A stretch of DNA of 64,000 bases from Affinundibacterium baiyunense (GTDB lineage: Bacteria; Pseudomonadota; Gammaproteobacteria; Burkholderiales; Burkholderiaceae_D): the NCBI RefSeq assembly GCF_018139645.1, contig NZ_JAGSPM010000008.1, positions 159,833-223,832 on the forward strand. The letters are read 5' to 3'. Shown piece by piece: positions 1 to 9,428 of this stretch. Below the pieces are notes generated by a model. The model was not told the origin of the DNA and did no database searches. It saw nothing but the letters and a program-made list of their open reading frames with translations. The position numbers and the translations under genes were made by a program. Position 1 is the stretch's first letter; the number at the start of each line of letters is the position of its first letter.

Positions 1-794
1 TTGGTTTGGTTCTGATCAAGGCGAGCGTCGTTGCGCTAATTATGCGTAAGGGTGGATTAAGCTGGGGCAAGTCGATTGAAGGTGGATTTTTATTAAGTCA
101 GGGCGGTGAATTTGCTTTTGTGATTATTGGCGTGGCAGCGACGACGAGCATTTTGTCGCGAGACATTGCGCAGTTTATGTTGTTGGTGGTCAGTATTAGT
201 TTACTGATGACGCCCTTCTTTGCGAGGGCGGGTCATGTTCTTGGGCAGTTTGTGGAACAAAAATTTTGCTCGCAGCAATCGCAGGAACAAGCGAGTTTGC
301 CTGAAGAGTTGAGTAGCCATGTGGTAATTGCCGGTTTTGGACGGGTTGGCCAATTGCTCGCCGATATTTTGCAGAAGCAAGGTGTGGCTTATGTCGCAGT
401 AGAACATGATGCCCATGTAGTTGCTAACTTGCGCAAGCAGGGGCGCAAGGTATTTTACGGTAATGCAGCACGGCCAGAATTATTACGCAAAATGCATATG
501 CAGCATGCGGCTGCATTATTGGTCACGATGGATCAACCCGCTGCGGCGATGCATGCAGTATTAGCGGCGCGTAGTGAGTATCCCAAGTTGCCGATTTATG
601 TGCGTTCTCGTGATGAAATTCATGCATTGGAACTACGCACGGCAGGCGCTACTGCGGTGGTACCAGAAACCTTAGAGGCTGGTTTACAACTTTCCTTTTT
701 TGCCCTGAATGCCTTATCTATTCCAGAAGGTGAGATTAATCATATTCTGGATCAAGAACGTGAATTGCGAGTTTCCAATCAAGCTAAGCTCTAG
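1..794 (+). CDS. Kef-type K+/H+ antiporter, C-terminal part (5' end outside window)
   Basis: This is the 3' part of a monovalent cation:proton antiporter of the CPA2 (KefB/KefC/RosB-like) family. These proteins sit in the inner membrane and release K+ under stress. The reading frame is already open at base 3, so the start lies upstream. About the first 80 visible residues are hydrophobic and correspond to the last transmembrane helices, including a GEFAFV segment typical of the family. An RCK/TrkA-N nucleotide-binding domain follows, with the Rossmann loop GFGRVG near residue 110, an acidic residue after the second strand (VEHD), and the YGNAARPELL segment. The gene converges on the metallo-hydrolase gene with only about 30 bases between the stops. 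KefB and KefC cannot be separated from this fragment. Confidence 0.88.
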   Translation, partial: GLVLIKASVVALIMRKGGLSWGKSIEGGFLLSQGGEFAFVIIGVAATTSILSRDIAQFMLLVVSISLLMTPFFARAGHVLGQFVEQKFCSQQSQEQASLPEELSSHVVIAGFGRVGQLLADILQKQGVAYVAVEHDAHVVANLRKQGRKVFYGNAARPELLRKMHMQHAAALLVTMDQPAAAMHAVLAARSEYPKLPIYVRSRDEIHALELRTAGATAVVPETLEAGLQLSFFALNALSIPEGEINHILDQERELRVSNQAKL

Positions 795-826
795 ACTAGT
801 CGTATGCTTAGATCGCTAGTCCCGAT

Positions 827-1618
827 TTATCGACCGGCAATAGGACGAAAGCGATAATGTTCTTGTGAAAATAAATCGATACCGCATTGAAGGTTTTCTA
901 TCCAGTCTAAAAATGCGGGAATCGCTTCTCCAGTAAGGTAGCGACCATGTTGCGGAACTAGCATCGCAACATCCATTTGTCTGACCATGTTGACCCAAAA
1001 GCGGCACACTTTATTCGACACCATATACCGCTTATGAAAGCCGCTCATGGTGTGCAACTGTTCGTAGAATTCTGCTTTGGTTGTGATCGGCATTGCGATA
1101 GTTTTTGCCTCGACTAGCGAGGCGCCCATATCACCAGAAAATAAGATTTTTGAAGTGCTGTCATAAAACTGGAAATTACCTTCAGCGTGCAAGAAGTGCG
1201 CTGGAACGGCATACAGTGTCGAGCCTAACATGGGGACAGGCATCCCTTCATCGGGAATGCCGATAATTCGACCATCCGCGCGATTTAAGTTACAAAAGTG
1301 GGGGACAAAGCGTGCCCACAGTTGTGATACATAGAGATGGCATTCTGTACTGTAGAGCCATTTATCTAAGGCACCGATAATGTCGGGGTCTTGGTGTGAG
1401 GCGAATAAAAATTCGAGATTCTTCTTCGGCAAATACTTTTGCATTGCCAAGGTAAGCGCGTTGTAGGTGATATTGCCAGACGGGTCGATTAAGGCACCTT
1501 GCCCATGCGAGACGATCAGAAATTGGTTTGCCTGTACCGCATCTTCGGCCGAGCCTGTGACCAGATCATTGAACATGATGCAACTATGTTTGCCATTATT
1601 AAATAGTTCAATTGCCAC
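827..1618 (-). CDS. ODP-type metallo-beta-lactamase-fold protein (di-iron oxygen-binding-like)
   Basis: This is a 263-residue single-domain MBL-fold protein resembling the ODP domain of flavodiiron proteins, but without the flavodoxin module. Likely metal ligands are visible: H75, D77 and D79 in an HQDPD motif (flavodiiron proteins have HxExDH), H144 in HAEGN, D163 in SGDMGAS, and a late His in PQHGR. The residue after D79 is Ile rather than the usual His. Family knowledge: stand-alone ODP proteins include oxygen sensors in chemotaxis and putative O2/NO-handling proteins. The actual function here is unknown. No chemotaxis or flavodoxin gene is next to it. It has its own upstream gap, and an ATG start fits the domain boundary. 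Confidence 0.75.
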   Translation of the reverse strand: MAIELFNNGKHSCIMFNDLVTGSAEDAVQANQFLIVSHGQGALIDPSGNITYNALTLAMQKYLPKKNLEFLFASHQDPDIIGALDKWLYSTECHLYVSQLWARFVPHFCNLNRADGRIIGIPDEGMPVPMLGSTLYAVPAHFLHAEGNFQFYDSTSKILFSGDMGASLVEAKTIAMPITTKAEFYEQLHTMSGFHKRYMVSNKVCRFWVNMVRQMDVAMLVPQHGRYLTGEAIPAFLDWIENLQCGIDLFSQEHYRFRPIAGR

Positions 1619-1785
1619 GAGGACTCCTATTATCGATTTCTAAAAACTTATTTTAGATCAAGCAATAAAGGAAAATTTGATATGGATTAAGTTTGTGCTG
1701 CGAATGCACAGAAAAGCTGATTAAAAACAGACAGTTAGTGACCTTATGACAAAGATTAATTGGGTAGGAAGTGGGATAAGACTGT

Positions 1786-1815
1786 AGTGCAAGTACGCGC
1801 TAGCGTACTTGCACT
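1786..1815. repeat. Perfect 13-bp inverted repeat between ggt and the ODP gene
   Basis: The arms at 1786-1798 and 1803-1815 are exactly complementary, with a 4-base loop. The hairpin lies downstream of ggt, about 37 bases past its stop. No T-run follows on the minus strand (the next bases there read ACAGTCTTATCC), so it is not a textbook intrinsic terminator. It could act as an mRNA 3'-end stabiliser, a weak terminator or a protein-binding dyad. Confidence 0.6.
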
Positions 1816-1851
1816 GGTCGGTGATCATCTTAAGGCTTCGAGCTTGATATT

Positions 1852-3627
1852 TTAATAGGCTAAGGCGCGCCCATCAGGATTGCGTGGGTCGGCAAAAGCT
1901 TCCAAACCATCCGCAGTGATTTTAATCGTCTGAGTGCGTCCCATCGAACGTCCGATCGAAAACTTGTGGCCTTTCTGTTTCAAAATTTCCAGGGTGTCCG
2001 CATTAAAGCCTCGTTCCATCCGAATTACGTCAGGTTCCCATTGGTGGTGCAGGCGTGGCGCAATGCTGGCTTCGGCTGGATTTAATTGATGATCGATGAC
2101 ATTTAGAATAATCTGCAAGGTGGTAGTGATGATGCGACTACCACCAGGGCTACCCGTCACCAAGAAAGGCTTGCCATCTTTCAACACCATGGTCGGTGTC
2201 ATCGAGCTTAATGGGCGTTTTTTTGAGGCGACTGAATTTGCCTCACCACCAACTAAACCAAAGGCGTTCGGTACGCCTGCTTTGACTGAGAAATCATCCA
2301 TTTCGTTGTTGAGAGTGATCCCTGTGCCAGTGGCGACGATACCGCTACCAAACAATAAATTGAGTGTGTAGGTGGTGGCGACAACATTGCCGTATTTGTC
2401 AGCAACTGAGTAATGCGTAGTTTGGTCGCTTTCATATGGCAATGGTTTGCCTGGTTTGATTTGTGTTGATGGTGTGGCGCGATCTGGGTTGATATGTTGG
2501 ACTAATTCATCCGCATATTTTTTTGAAGTCAGACCGCTCATAGGTACTTTGACAAAATCCGGATCACCTAAGTACTCAGCGCGATCTGCATAAGCTAATT
2601 TCATTACTTCCGTTAAGGTGTGGATATTCTGCGCGCTATTTAAGCCTTGTTTGCCAATCGGGAAGTGTTCAAGCATATTCAACATTTGTATCACGTGTAC
2701 GCCACCAGAACTCGGAGGCGGCATTGAAACCACCTGATAACCACGGTAATTCCCAGTAACGGGTAGGCGTTCTACTGCCTGATAATTTTTCATATCTTCG
2801 GCACTAATCATGCCACCGTGCTTCTTCATTTCAGCAACAATCTTTTGCGCAATGCTGCCTTCATAAAATGCTTTTGGCCCTTGCTGTGCGATCAAACGCA
2901 GTGAATTTGATAAATCTTTTTGTACTAATTTTTCGCCGGCACGGAGAGGGCGATCACCTTTAAAAAAGATCGCGCGGCTAGATTCCCATTTGCCTAACTG
3001 ATTGCGACTTGCTTCTAATAATTGTGCTAGATGCGGTGTCACTTCAAAGCCTTGCTCTGCGAGTTTGATTGACGGTGCGATTAAGTCTTTTAAGGACATT
3101 GTGCCGTATTTGCGCAATGCAAGATCAAGCCCAGCAACAGTTCCGGGAACGCCGACTGCGAGGTGGGAAGAAGTCGAGTTACCCGGAATAATTTTGCCAC
3201 TCGCATCGAGGAACATATCGCGATGGGCTAAGGCGGGTGCTAATTCACGAAAATCTAAGGCGATATTTTTCCCACTTTTGGCATCGTGTATCAGCATAAA
3301 ACCGCCGCCACCGATATTTCCTGCATGCGGCAGCACTACTGCCAGCGCAAAGCCTACTGCAACGGCAGCATCCACCGCATTGCCACCACGTTTTAAGACA
3401 TCTAAACCGACTTGGCTCGCTAATCCTTGTTCACTAGAGACGATGCCATTTTTTGCGCGCACTGGGCTGAGAATGTCGTAGCTAGTGTCATATTGAATTT
3501 GTGCACCAGTGCTTTGTACGCTGGTACTTTGCGCATAGCTTGTTTGGATGATGCCGACTTGTGAGACGGTGAATAAGCTGGTAATGACAGCGATCGAAGC
3601 GAGGCGAAACTTTTTGATTGAAGACAC
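1852..3627 (-). CDS. ggt: Gamma-glutamyltransferase (glutathione hydrolase)
   Basis: This 591-residue exported enzyme cleaves the gamma-glutamyl bond of glutathione and transfers the glutamyl group to water or amino acids in the periplasm. The start is GTG, with an AAAGGAA Shine-Dalgarno upstream, and is followed by a signal peptide ending around SYAQS. The proenzyme shows GGNAVDAAVA near the N-terminus and the autoprocessing site TTHYSV about two thirds along, where the second T is expected to become the nucleophile of the small subunit. Substrate-pocket motifs LNNEMDDF and GSPGGSRI follow. The length matches the family. It is transcribed alone after the rplY terminator. Confidence 0.96.
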   Translation of the reverse strand: MSSIKKFRLASIAVITSLFTVSQVGIIQTSYAQSTSVQSTGAQIQYDTSYDILSPVRAKNGIVSSEQGLASQVGLDVLKRGGNAVDAAVAVGFALAVVLPHAGNIGGGGFMLIHDAKSGKNIALDFRELAPALAHRDMFLDASGKIIPGNSTSSHLAVGVPGTVAGLDLALRKYGTMSLKDLIAPSIKLAEQGFEVTPHLAQLLEASRNQLGKWESSRAIFFKGDRPLRAGEKLVQKDLSNSLRLIAQQGPKAFYEGSIAQKIVAEMKKHGGMISAEDMKNYQAVERLPVTGNYRGYQVVSMPPPSSGGVHVIQMLNMLEHFPIGKQGLNSAQNIHTLTEVMKLAYADRAEYLGDPDFVKVPMSGLTSKKYADELVQHINPDRATPSTQIKPGKPLPYESDQTTHYSVADKYGNVVATTYTLNLLFGSGIVATGTGITLNNEMDDFSVKAGVPNAFGLVGGEANSVASKKRPLSSMTPTMVLKDGKPFLVTGSPGGSRIITTTLQIILNVIDHQLNPAEASIAPRLHHQWEPDVIRMERGFNADTLEILKQKGHKFSIGRSMGRTQTIKITADGLEAFADPRNPDGRALAY

Positions 3628-3851
3628 AAGGAAATTCCTTTAGCGTGGACTGCGGTCACAATCTAATTTCAATTGTGAGCGATGATTTGATGAAAGCTTG
3701 ATTGTCGCTAAGTCGGGCAGATATGTCGAGAATTGCTTACTGAAATTGTCGCACGTGGATAAAAAAGACGATGTTAATAAGCGATTTTTAGAAATCACTT
3801 ATTTAAAAATAATTCGAAAAATTAAACTAGGGTCGGAAAAAACTTGCTGCA

Positions 3852-3881
3852 TAAAAAAAGCCACCTGCGAGGGTGGCTTTT
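3852..3881 (-). terminator. Intrinsic terminator of rplY
   Basis: A 10-bp stem (3856-3865 with 3872-3881) closes a 6-base loop. Read on the minus strand it is followed by seven T residues. It lies 26 bases past the rplY stop. Confidence 0.85.
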
Positions 3882-3906
3882 CAATTTAAAAGAAAAAACT
3901 TTTAAA

Positions 3907-4494
3907 TTATTTTGCTTCAGCGTCTGCAGAAGTTGCGCCAGCTGGTTTAACAGCGATAGCAACAGTTGCATCGTCACCGTGCACTACAGCAGAAACGCCT
4001 TTTGGCAATTTCAATGCAGATACGTGTACAGATTGACCTGCTTCCAATTTGGACAAGTCAACTTCGATGAATTCTGGCAAATCTGCTGGCAAGCATTCTA
4101 CGTCCAATTCAACCGCAACGTGACTGATCACAGCAGAAGACAATTTAACAGCAGGAGAAACTTCTGCGTTAATGAAATGCAGAGGTACTTTTACATGGAT
4201 CTTTTTGTTTGGATCAACACGTTGGAAGTCAGCGTGCAATACCAATTGTTTAAACGCGTGCATTTGGAAATCGCGCAACAATACTTTTTCTACTTTACCA
4301 TCTACATCCATGTCGAGAATGGAAGAGTGGAATACTTCTTTTTTCAATGCATGGAACAAAGCATTGTGATCCAAAGAGATATTCACTGCTGGCTCTGTAC
4401 CACCGTAGATGATGCCAGGTGTTTGACCAGCATTACGCAGGCGGCGGCTCGCTCCGGTGCCCTGTTCTTTACGTGCAAATGCGACTACTTTCAT
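3907..4494 (-). CDS. rplY: 50S ribosomal protein L25 (TL5/Ctc type)
   Basis: This is the long form of L25 (195 residues): an N-terminal 5S-rRNA-binding L25 domain followed by a beta-rich TL5/Ctc extension. It starts [12 protein letters not shown] and contains [14 protein letters not shown], a typical L25 opening. An upstream in-frame start would add 11 residues, but I prefer the ATG at 4494 because a GGAG lies 8-11 bases before it. The C-terminal tail is Ala-rich, as is common in Burkholderiales. It lies downstream of prs, as elsewhere in betaproteobacteria, but pth, its usual next gene, is absent and ggt follows instead. Confidence 0.95.
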   Translation of the reverse strand: MKVVAFARKEQGTGASRRLRNAGQTPGIIYGGTEPAVNISLDHNALFHALKKEVFHSSILDMDVDGKVEKVLLRDFQMHAFKQLVLHADFQRVDPNKKIHVKVPLHFINAEVSPAVKLSSAVISHVAVELDVECLPADLPEFIEVDLSKLEAGQSVHVSALKLPKGVSAVVHGDDATVAIAVKPAGATSADAEAK

Positions 4495-4564
4495 TTTAAT
4501 ACTCCAAAATAAGCAATGTCTTTTCAATTAACATTGCGTTGACTTTCCCGCGACCAGGAAAGTG

Positions 4565-4597
4565 AAAAAGCTGCTAAGTACCGAAATACTTAACAGC
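4565..4597 (-). terminator. Hairpin with T-run between prs and rplY
   Basis: Arms 4570-4580 and 4587-4597 pair over 11 positions with one mismatch around a 6-base loop. The minus strand then reads TTTTTC. This would terminate, or partly terminate, prs transcription before rplY, so rplY probably also has its own promoter. Confidence 0.65.
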
Positions 4598-4611
4598 CGA
4601 AAAATCGATCT

Positions 4612-5568
4612 TTATTCAGAGAACAAAGAAATAACTGATTCGCCTTTCGTGATGCGGCGGAAAGTCTCCGCTAACAAACTATCACAAGATAACTGACGAA
4701 TTTTTGTACAAGCTTGTGCGGCTGCTGACAATGGGATAGTGTCAGTGACCACTAATTCATCCAACGGCGAATTGTTGATGCGATCAATTGCAGGGCCAGA
4801 TAAAACTGGATGCGTACAATACGCCAATACTTTTTTCGCGCCGCGTTCTTTCAATACTTCGGCTGCTTTGGTTAAAGTGCCTGCCGTGTCAACCATGTCA
4901 TCCATAATGACGCAGTTACGACCTTCAACTTCACCGATGATATTCATCACTTCAGAGACATTCGCCTTTGGACGACGTTTATCGATAATCGCCAAATCGC
5001 AACCTAAACGTTTTGCCAATGCACGCGCACGAACAACGCCACCAACGTCAGGAGAAACGACTAATAAGTCATCGTAATTCTTGGCAACCAAATCACCTAA
5101 CAAGATCGGTGATGCATAAATATTATCGACTGGAATATCAAAGAAACCTTGGATTTGATCTGCGTGTAAATCCATAATCAATACGCGACCAACACCTGCC
5201 TCTTCCAACATATTCGCTACTACTTTGGCAGAAATCGCAACACGCGCAGAGCGAGGACGGCGATCTTGACGTGCATAACCAAAGTAAGGAATTGCTGCAG
5301 TGATACGACCAGCTGAGGCGCGCTTCAAAGCGTCTACCATCAACATGATTTCCATCAAATTATCATTCGTTGGCGCACATGTTGATTGCAACACAAAAAC
5401 ATCTTTACCGCGGACGTTTTCGTTGATTTCGACCATCACTTCGCCATCAGAAAACTTGGAAACGTCTGCTTTACCAAGGCGAATACCGAGTTGCTTTGCA
5501 ACACCCGCAGCTAAAGCAGGATTGGCATTACCAGTAAAGACCATCATGTTGTCGAGAGCGTGTGCCAT
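4612..5568 (-). CDS. prs: Ribose-phosphate pyrophosphokinase (PRPP synthetase)
   Basis: The enzyme transfers pyrophosphate from ATP to ribose 5-phosphate, making PRPP for nucleotide, histidine, tryptophan and NAD synthesis. This 318-residue form starts MAHALDNMM, where an AGGTGA lies at good spacing upstream; a longer in-frame start 11 codons earlier is less likely. Motifs visible are the [11 protein letters not shown] catalytic/flexible-loop region, the PRPP-binding loop [12 protein letters not shown], and YGYARQDR-type residues (FGYARQDRR). It is class I, cytoplasmic and hexameric by family. Its neighbours are tRNA-Gln and ispE upstream and rplY downstream, the standard betaproteobacterial arrangement. 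Confidence 0.97.
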   Translation of the reverse strand: MAHALDNMMVFTGNANPALAAGVAKQLGIRLGKADVSKFSDGEVMVEINENVRGKDVFVLQSTCAPTNDNLMEIMLMVDALKRASAGRITAAIPYFGYARQDRRPRSARVAISAKVVANMLEEAGVGRVLIMDLHADQIQGFFDIPVDNIYASPILLGDLVAKNYDDLLVVSPDVGGVVRARALAKRLGCDLAIIDKRRPKANVSEVMNIIGEVEGRNCVIMDDMVDTAGTLTKAAEVLKERGAKKVLAYCTHPVLSGPAIDRINNSPLDELVVTDTIPLSAAAQACTKIRQLSCDSLLAETFRRITKGESVISLFSE

Positions 5569-5659
5569 GAGATCACCTAAGGGAATTAAAAAGCCATGCA
5601 AGACAGAAAATGCATCATCACGCTTAGAATTCTTGTTGTAATGATTACTGAAAAAACTG

Positions 5660-5706
5660 CCGTTAAAAACCGAAAAGCCGCCGCATCATTTTGTATGCGG
5701 CGGCTT
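5660..5706 (-). terminator. Intrinsic terminator after tRNA-Gln
   Basis: A 12-bp perfect GC-rich stem (5675-5686 with 5695-5706) has an 8-base loop and, on the minus strand, is followed by TTCGGTTTTT. It lies 10 bases past the tRNA 3' end and should end the lolB-ispE-tRNA transcript, insulating prs. Confidence 0.85.
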
Positions 5707-5716
5707 GGGAATTAAA

Positions 5717-5793
5717 TGGCAGGGGAAAAAGGATTCGAACCTTTGCATGCCGGAATCAAAATCCGGTGCCTTAACCAGCTTGGCGATTCCCCT
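5717..5793 (-). tRNA. tRNA-Gln (anticodon TTG)
   Basis: Seventy-seven bases form a full cloverleaf on the minus strand. The acceptor stem AGGGGAA pairs with TTCCCCT, followed by discriminator G and an encoded CCA. The anticodon stem CCGGA/TCCGG encloses TTTTGAT, giving anticodon TTG. The T-arm contains TTCGAAT. A tRNA-Gln between ispE and prs is conserved in Burkholderiales. Confidence 0.97.
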
Positions 5794-5894
5794 ACACAAC
5801 CGTTTATCAATTGCTTAGTTCATTTTGATATTCAGCGAAGCCGCTATTTTATCTTGAAATCTGCAATCAACCAAATTTTTTATTATGCGTGCTA

Positions 5895-6767
5895 TCAATT
5901 TATTTTTGAATTGATAGGATGATGTTGTAATGCTTTAGCAATCCACGATGTCCATTGATTCGGTACTTGTTGCAATACTTTTTTTGCTGCGTCTTCACTT
6001 GGAAACGCGCAAAAAACACAAGAACCAGAACCAGTCATCTTGGCATCACCCTGATTTATTTCAAATTGTTTTAGCCAGTTTATGACTGCTGCAATTTCTG
6101 GGTGTAAAGCACAAGCAACAGCTTGCATATCGTTTTTCCATTCAACATTCGCTGCACTGGAAAAGTCCGCTATTCTGACGGGCTTCGTGTTTCTTGTCAA
6201 CTCTTTGGATGAAAAAATTGTCGGTGTTGGTACGTGCACACCCGGCTCTATCACTACGAACCACTGTTCGGGCGTTGATACTGCTTGGATTTGTTCACCG
6301 ATACCTTCAACAAAGGCATTTTCACCAAAAATGAAGAACGGAACGTCTGCGCCCAGTTGCAAGCCCAGTTCCATCAAAGATTCTTTGCTCAGATTGCATT
6401 GCCATAACTTATTTAGTGCAAGTAAAGTGGTGGCAGCATCAGACGAACCACCGCCTACACCGCCACCCATAGGCAGGCATTTATGTAAGTAGATATCTGC
6501 ACCTTGTTGAATATTGCAGTGTTGTTGTAATAGTTTGGCTGCGCGAACCACCAGATCATTTTCTTCCGGTACACCGTGAACCTGATTTAATCGATGGATT
6601 TGACGATCTGCTCGGACGTAAAAATCAAGGCTGTCACAGCGATCAATTAACTGAAAGACGCTTTGTAAAAGATGATAGCCATCGGCACGACGACCGACTA
6701 TGTGTAAGAACAGGTTTAATTTAGCTGGTGCTGGACACGCGAGTAGTTGAGACAAATTGGTCGTCAT
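5895..6767 (-). CDS. ispE: 4-diphosphocytidyl-2-C-methyl-D-erythritol kinase
   Basis: This 290-residue GHMP-family kinase phosphorylates CDP-methylerythritol in the MEP pathway to isoprenoids. It opens with PAPAKLNLFLHI. The ATP-binding glycine-rich motif PMGGGVGGGSSDAAT lies around residue 100, and a late GSGSCVF motif matches GHMP motif 3. It starts four bases after the lolB stop, so the two are almost certainly co-transcribed, with tRNA-Gln downstream in the same direction. Confidence 0.97.
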   Translation of the reverse strand: MTTNLSQLLACPAPAKLNLFLHIVGRRADGYHLLQSVFQLIDRCDSLDFYVRADRQIHRLNQVHGVPEENDLVVRAAKLLQQHCNIQQGADIYLHKCLPMGGGVGGGSSDAATTLLALNKLWQCNLSKESLMELGLQLGADVPFFIFGENAFVEGIGEQIQAVSTPEQWFVVIEPGVHVPTPTIFSSKELTRNTKPVRIADFSSAANVEWKNDMQAVACALHPEIAAVINWLKQFEINQGDAKMTGSGSCVFCAFPSEDAAKKVLQQVPNQWTSWIAKALQHHPINSKIN

Positions 6768-6771
6768 GATC

Positions 6772-7425
6772 TTATTGTGCCGACGGTTCTATGATGATCT
6801 TAATTTTCACTTCACCCAGTTCTTCCGTGTATCGTTGTAAATCGATGCGCTTGGGACGGATAGTGCCAGCATCTTCTTGCCAACTGATAAATTGTAACTG
6901 CCATCCTTGGCTCTGCACCTGAAAGTAATCTTGCACGGGCACAGCAGCAAATTTTCCATTTGCTTGAATATCAAAGCCTTGTAGCCAGCCTTTTAATCCC
7001 GTTACGGGTATCGTCCAACCCAAATTTTCAGCTAACAACTGCTCAATATCTGGCGCGCTGCGTGGTTCTTGTTTGGCTTGTGTTAGCACGGCACCTTGTG
7101 CATTTTGTTGTACGGTAGCGATGGTTTGACCCAAAGGTGAACTCAGGGTGATAGTGAGTTCCTGCGGCGCTTGTTGCCACTCAAAGCTGGTACTAATTGT
7201 TTCTGTTTGTTCGCGTTGCTGGTATTGAATCGAAATACGTCCAGTCAATTGCACTTGTTCTTGCATAGTTCTCGGCTGGCTATGCTGTGCGTTAGAAAAC
7301 TTTGGTGATGTACTGCAAGCACTTAGTAAGCTACCAAATAAGCTAGCGTAGCACGCGATTAGAAAAAATCTCGTGTAAGTTGAATATGTGGCGAGGGCAG
7401 ATAACGGTGACTCGTTTTTTAACAT
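6772..7425 (-). CDS. lolB: Outer-membrane lipoprotein receptor LolB
   Basis: LolB accepts lipoproteins from periplasmic LolA and inserts them in the outer membrane. The chosen ATG gives 217 residues, with a hydrophobic signal and the lipobox LLSAC around residue 36. The mature part shows the LolB pattern LTGRISIQYQ, TSFEWQQ, LTITLSSPLGQT and LLAENLGW. A longer frame beginning at a TTG 24 codons upstream exists, but it would put extra hydrophobic residues before an already complete lipoprotein signal. No strong Shine-Dalgarno is visible for either start. It is followed immediately by ispE, as in most betaproteobacteria. Confidence 0.9.
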   Translation of the reverse strand: MLKNESPLSALATYSTYTRFFLIACYASLFGSLLSACSTSPKFSNAQHSQPRTMQEQVQLTGRISIQYQQREQTETISTSFEWQQAPQELTITLSSPLGQTIATVQQNAQGAVLTQAKQEPRSAPDIEQLLAENLGWTIPVTGLKGWLQGFDIQANGKFAAVPVQDYFQVQSQGWQLQFISWQEDAGTIRPKRIDLQRYTEELGEVKIKIIIEPSAQ

Positions 7426-7598
7426 GGAAAATAATCGTAATCTAAAAAATGCGAAATAAAACTGAGAAACAAACTGCGAGATAAAACTGAGAAACAAAGT
7501 TGCAAAGGAAACGCGAGTTTATGCTGCATTAACAATTTCAGCATCAAGGCATTTTAGTCGCAATGAAAAGTATGAAGTAAAGTTCAGCAATATTCGCC

Positions 7599-9428
7599 TT
7601 AAGGTAAATTTAATTCGAGTCTCTCCAGCGTACTCTTTAGTAGTGCATTGCTGGGATCTTTTTTACGTGCTGCTGTAAATAGTTGTAGCGCTTCCTCTTT
7701 CTTACTTTGTACCCATAAAATCTCTGCTAGGTGCACCGACACATCGGCATCTTGCCGCATGCCCAAAGATAAGCGAATGTACTTTTCCGCATCAGTAAAT
7801 TGTTTTAAACGATATTTGACCCAACCCAAGCTATCTAAAATGTAAGGATCATTCGGGCTTAATTGATTGGCAGCTTCGATTAAAGCTAAGGCTTCGTCTA
7901 ATTGTACATTCCTATCGGCATAGGAATAGCCAAGCGCGTTATAGGCGAGGGCATTATTTGGCGCAATTTGAATTAACTGCTTCAGCGCCATCTCCATTTC
8001 TGGGTAATGCTTCATTGATTCCGCCAGCATTGCAAAGTCGTATAGTAATTCGGCACTGCGCGGGAATTCGCTGAGTGCCATTTGTAATAAGACAAAAGCC
8101 TCGGTACTTTGTCCTGCATCACGCATGATTTGCGCTTCTGTTTGAAGTAATAAAACTTGTTCCTTATCTTGTCTTGCAGTGATCGTTTGTAAAAATTGAC
8201 GTGCTTGCAGAAATTTCTGCTCACTTGCCATCAGTAAGGCGCGACGCATTTGAATGGTGAACCATGCTGGGTTTTTGCCATCATCGGATTCAATTTTACT
8301 TAACCAAGTATCGGCGCTTTGTTTGTCATTGCGTTGTAATGCAATTTGTGCCAGTCCAATGTATGCCGTGCTATTGTCTTCGTTCTTTCCAAACGCACCT
8401 AAGAGTTGTTTGAAATAAGATTCAGCGGTATCAAGTTGTCCCGTTTCCATTTCGATGGTGGCCAAGGTGTGTAGCGTTTGAGCCTTACTTAATGTCGTTT
8501 TATTGGGATCTTCTAAAAAGCTCAAGAACTCAGCCTTCGCTAAGGCGAACTGTTTGCTATCCATCAGCATAGTGGCGTAGGCTAGGCGTACTTCTTTGGC
8601 GTTGGGATAACGTTTGAGAAAATCGGCAACTAACTCGAATGCATCTGCTTTATCAGAAGCATTTGCTAGGGTTAGTATCGCCAGTTCTGAACTAGGTTCT
8701 AAGGCTAAGGCTGCTTTAGCTTCTTGTTGTGCGCGCTCGATATTGTCAGCGCGATAGGCTGCGCGTGAGATTGCAACATGTCGGTCAATGCTATTCGGTT
8801 CCGATGCGAGTATTTTTTCTAAGCTAACTAAGGCAGCTTGTTTGTTGTTAGTGCGATTTAAACTGCGTTGCGCTTGATGGATTAGATTGGTTTTTTCTTC
8901 TGCGTTACTTTTCTTCAGAAGCTCGCCAAAAAAATTCTCCATCGCCAAATAATCATTTTTGATCTCTAACAAGCTTAGATAGTATTGATCGGCTTCTTGT
9001 GAGTTTGGTGCCAGCTCGCGCCACAGGCGTATTGCCGCCATTGATTCATTGATTTGACGTGCGGACATCGCGATTTCGGCAGCGCGTTTTGCTAATCGCG
9101 GATCGCTGGTTTGTTGGGCTAATCCCATGATGGTGACGAACGGACCTTGCCATTCGCCACGTTGCAATGCGATATCAGATGCTGTCAATTTGAACAAAAC
9201 ATCTTTTGATAGTCCGGATTCCGATGGTTTCTGTTCGGCTTGCTTTGACTTTTTCGGAGATATAGCTGGCGTGTTATTTTTATTTTTCGTGCTGACAGGC
9301 TTTGAATAAGGAATTTTTTCTTTACTACTATGCGCTTCGTTGGATTGTGCGTTGGCAATTTGATTTACAGTCAGGATCACACAAAATGAAGAGAGCAAGT
9401 GATGAATGCAAGAGTTGGTTATTTTCAT
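7599..9428 (-). CDS. Exported tetratricopeptide-repeat protein
   Basis: This is a 609-residue protein made largely of TPR-like helical hairpins. It is likely periplasmic or peripheral to the outer membrane, because the ATG at 9428 begins a signal-like segment ending near NAQSNE. A Lys/Ser/Pro-rich low-complexity linker (residues about 30-75) follows. TPR signatures are clearest toward the C-terminus: ALAYNALGYSYADR, YILDSLGWVKYRL, and AEILWVQSKKEEAL. An in-frame start 23 codons upstream would disrupt the signal. The gene is divergent from mutM and upstream of lolB, a conserved betaproteobacterial position. Its function is unknown, although TPR proteins next to lolB are often assumed to scaffold envelope assembly. 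Confidence 0.85.
   Translation of the reverse strand: MKITNSCIHHLLSSFCVILTVNQIANAQSNEAHSSKEKIPYSKPVSTKNKNNTPAISPKKSKQAEQKPSESGLSKDVLFKLTASDIALQRGEWQGPFVTIMGLAQQTSDPRLAKRAAEIAMSARQINESMAAIRLWRELAPNSQEADQYYLSLLEIKNDYLAMENFFGELLKKSNAEEKTNLIHQAQRSLNRTNNKQAALVSLEKILASEPNSIDRHVAISRAAYRADNIERAQQEAKAALALEPSSELAILTLANASDKADAFELVADFLKRYPNAKEVRLAYATMLMDSKQFALAKAEFLSFLEDPNKTTLSKAQTLHTLATIEMETGQLDTAESYFKQLLGAFGKNEDNSTAYIGLAQIALQRNDKQSADTWLSKIESDDGKNPAWFTIQMRRALLMASEQKFLQARQFLQTITARQDKEQVLLLQTEAQIMRDAGQSTEAFVLLQMALSEFPRSAELLYDFAMLAESMKHYPEMEMALKQLIQIAPNNALAYNALGYSYADRNVQLDEALALIEAANQLSPNDPYILDSLGWVKYRLKQFTDAEKYIRLSLGMRQDADVSVHLAEILWVQSKKEEALQLFTAARKKDPSNALLKSTLERLELNLP

Noticed and set aside
3698..3889. 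A 63-codon plus-strand frame between ggt and rplY
   Set aside because: It ends inside the rplY terminator, has no ribosome site, and its sequence looks like translated intergenic DNA.
3844..4512. A 222-codon frame antisense to rplY
   Set aside because: It begins in the rplY terminator and mirrors rplY codons; composition (Phe/Cys/Trp-rich) is not that of a real protein.
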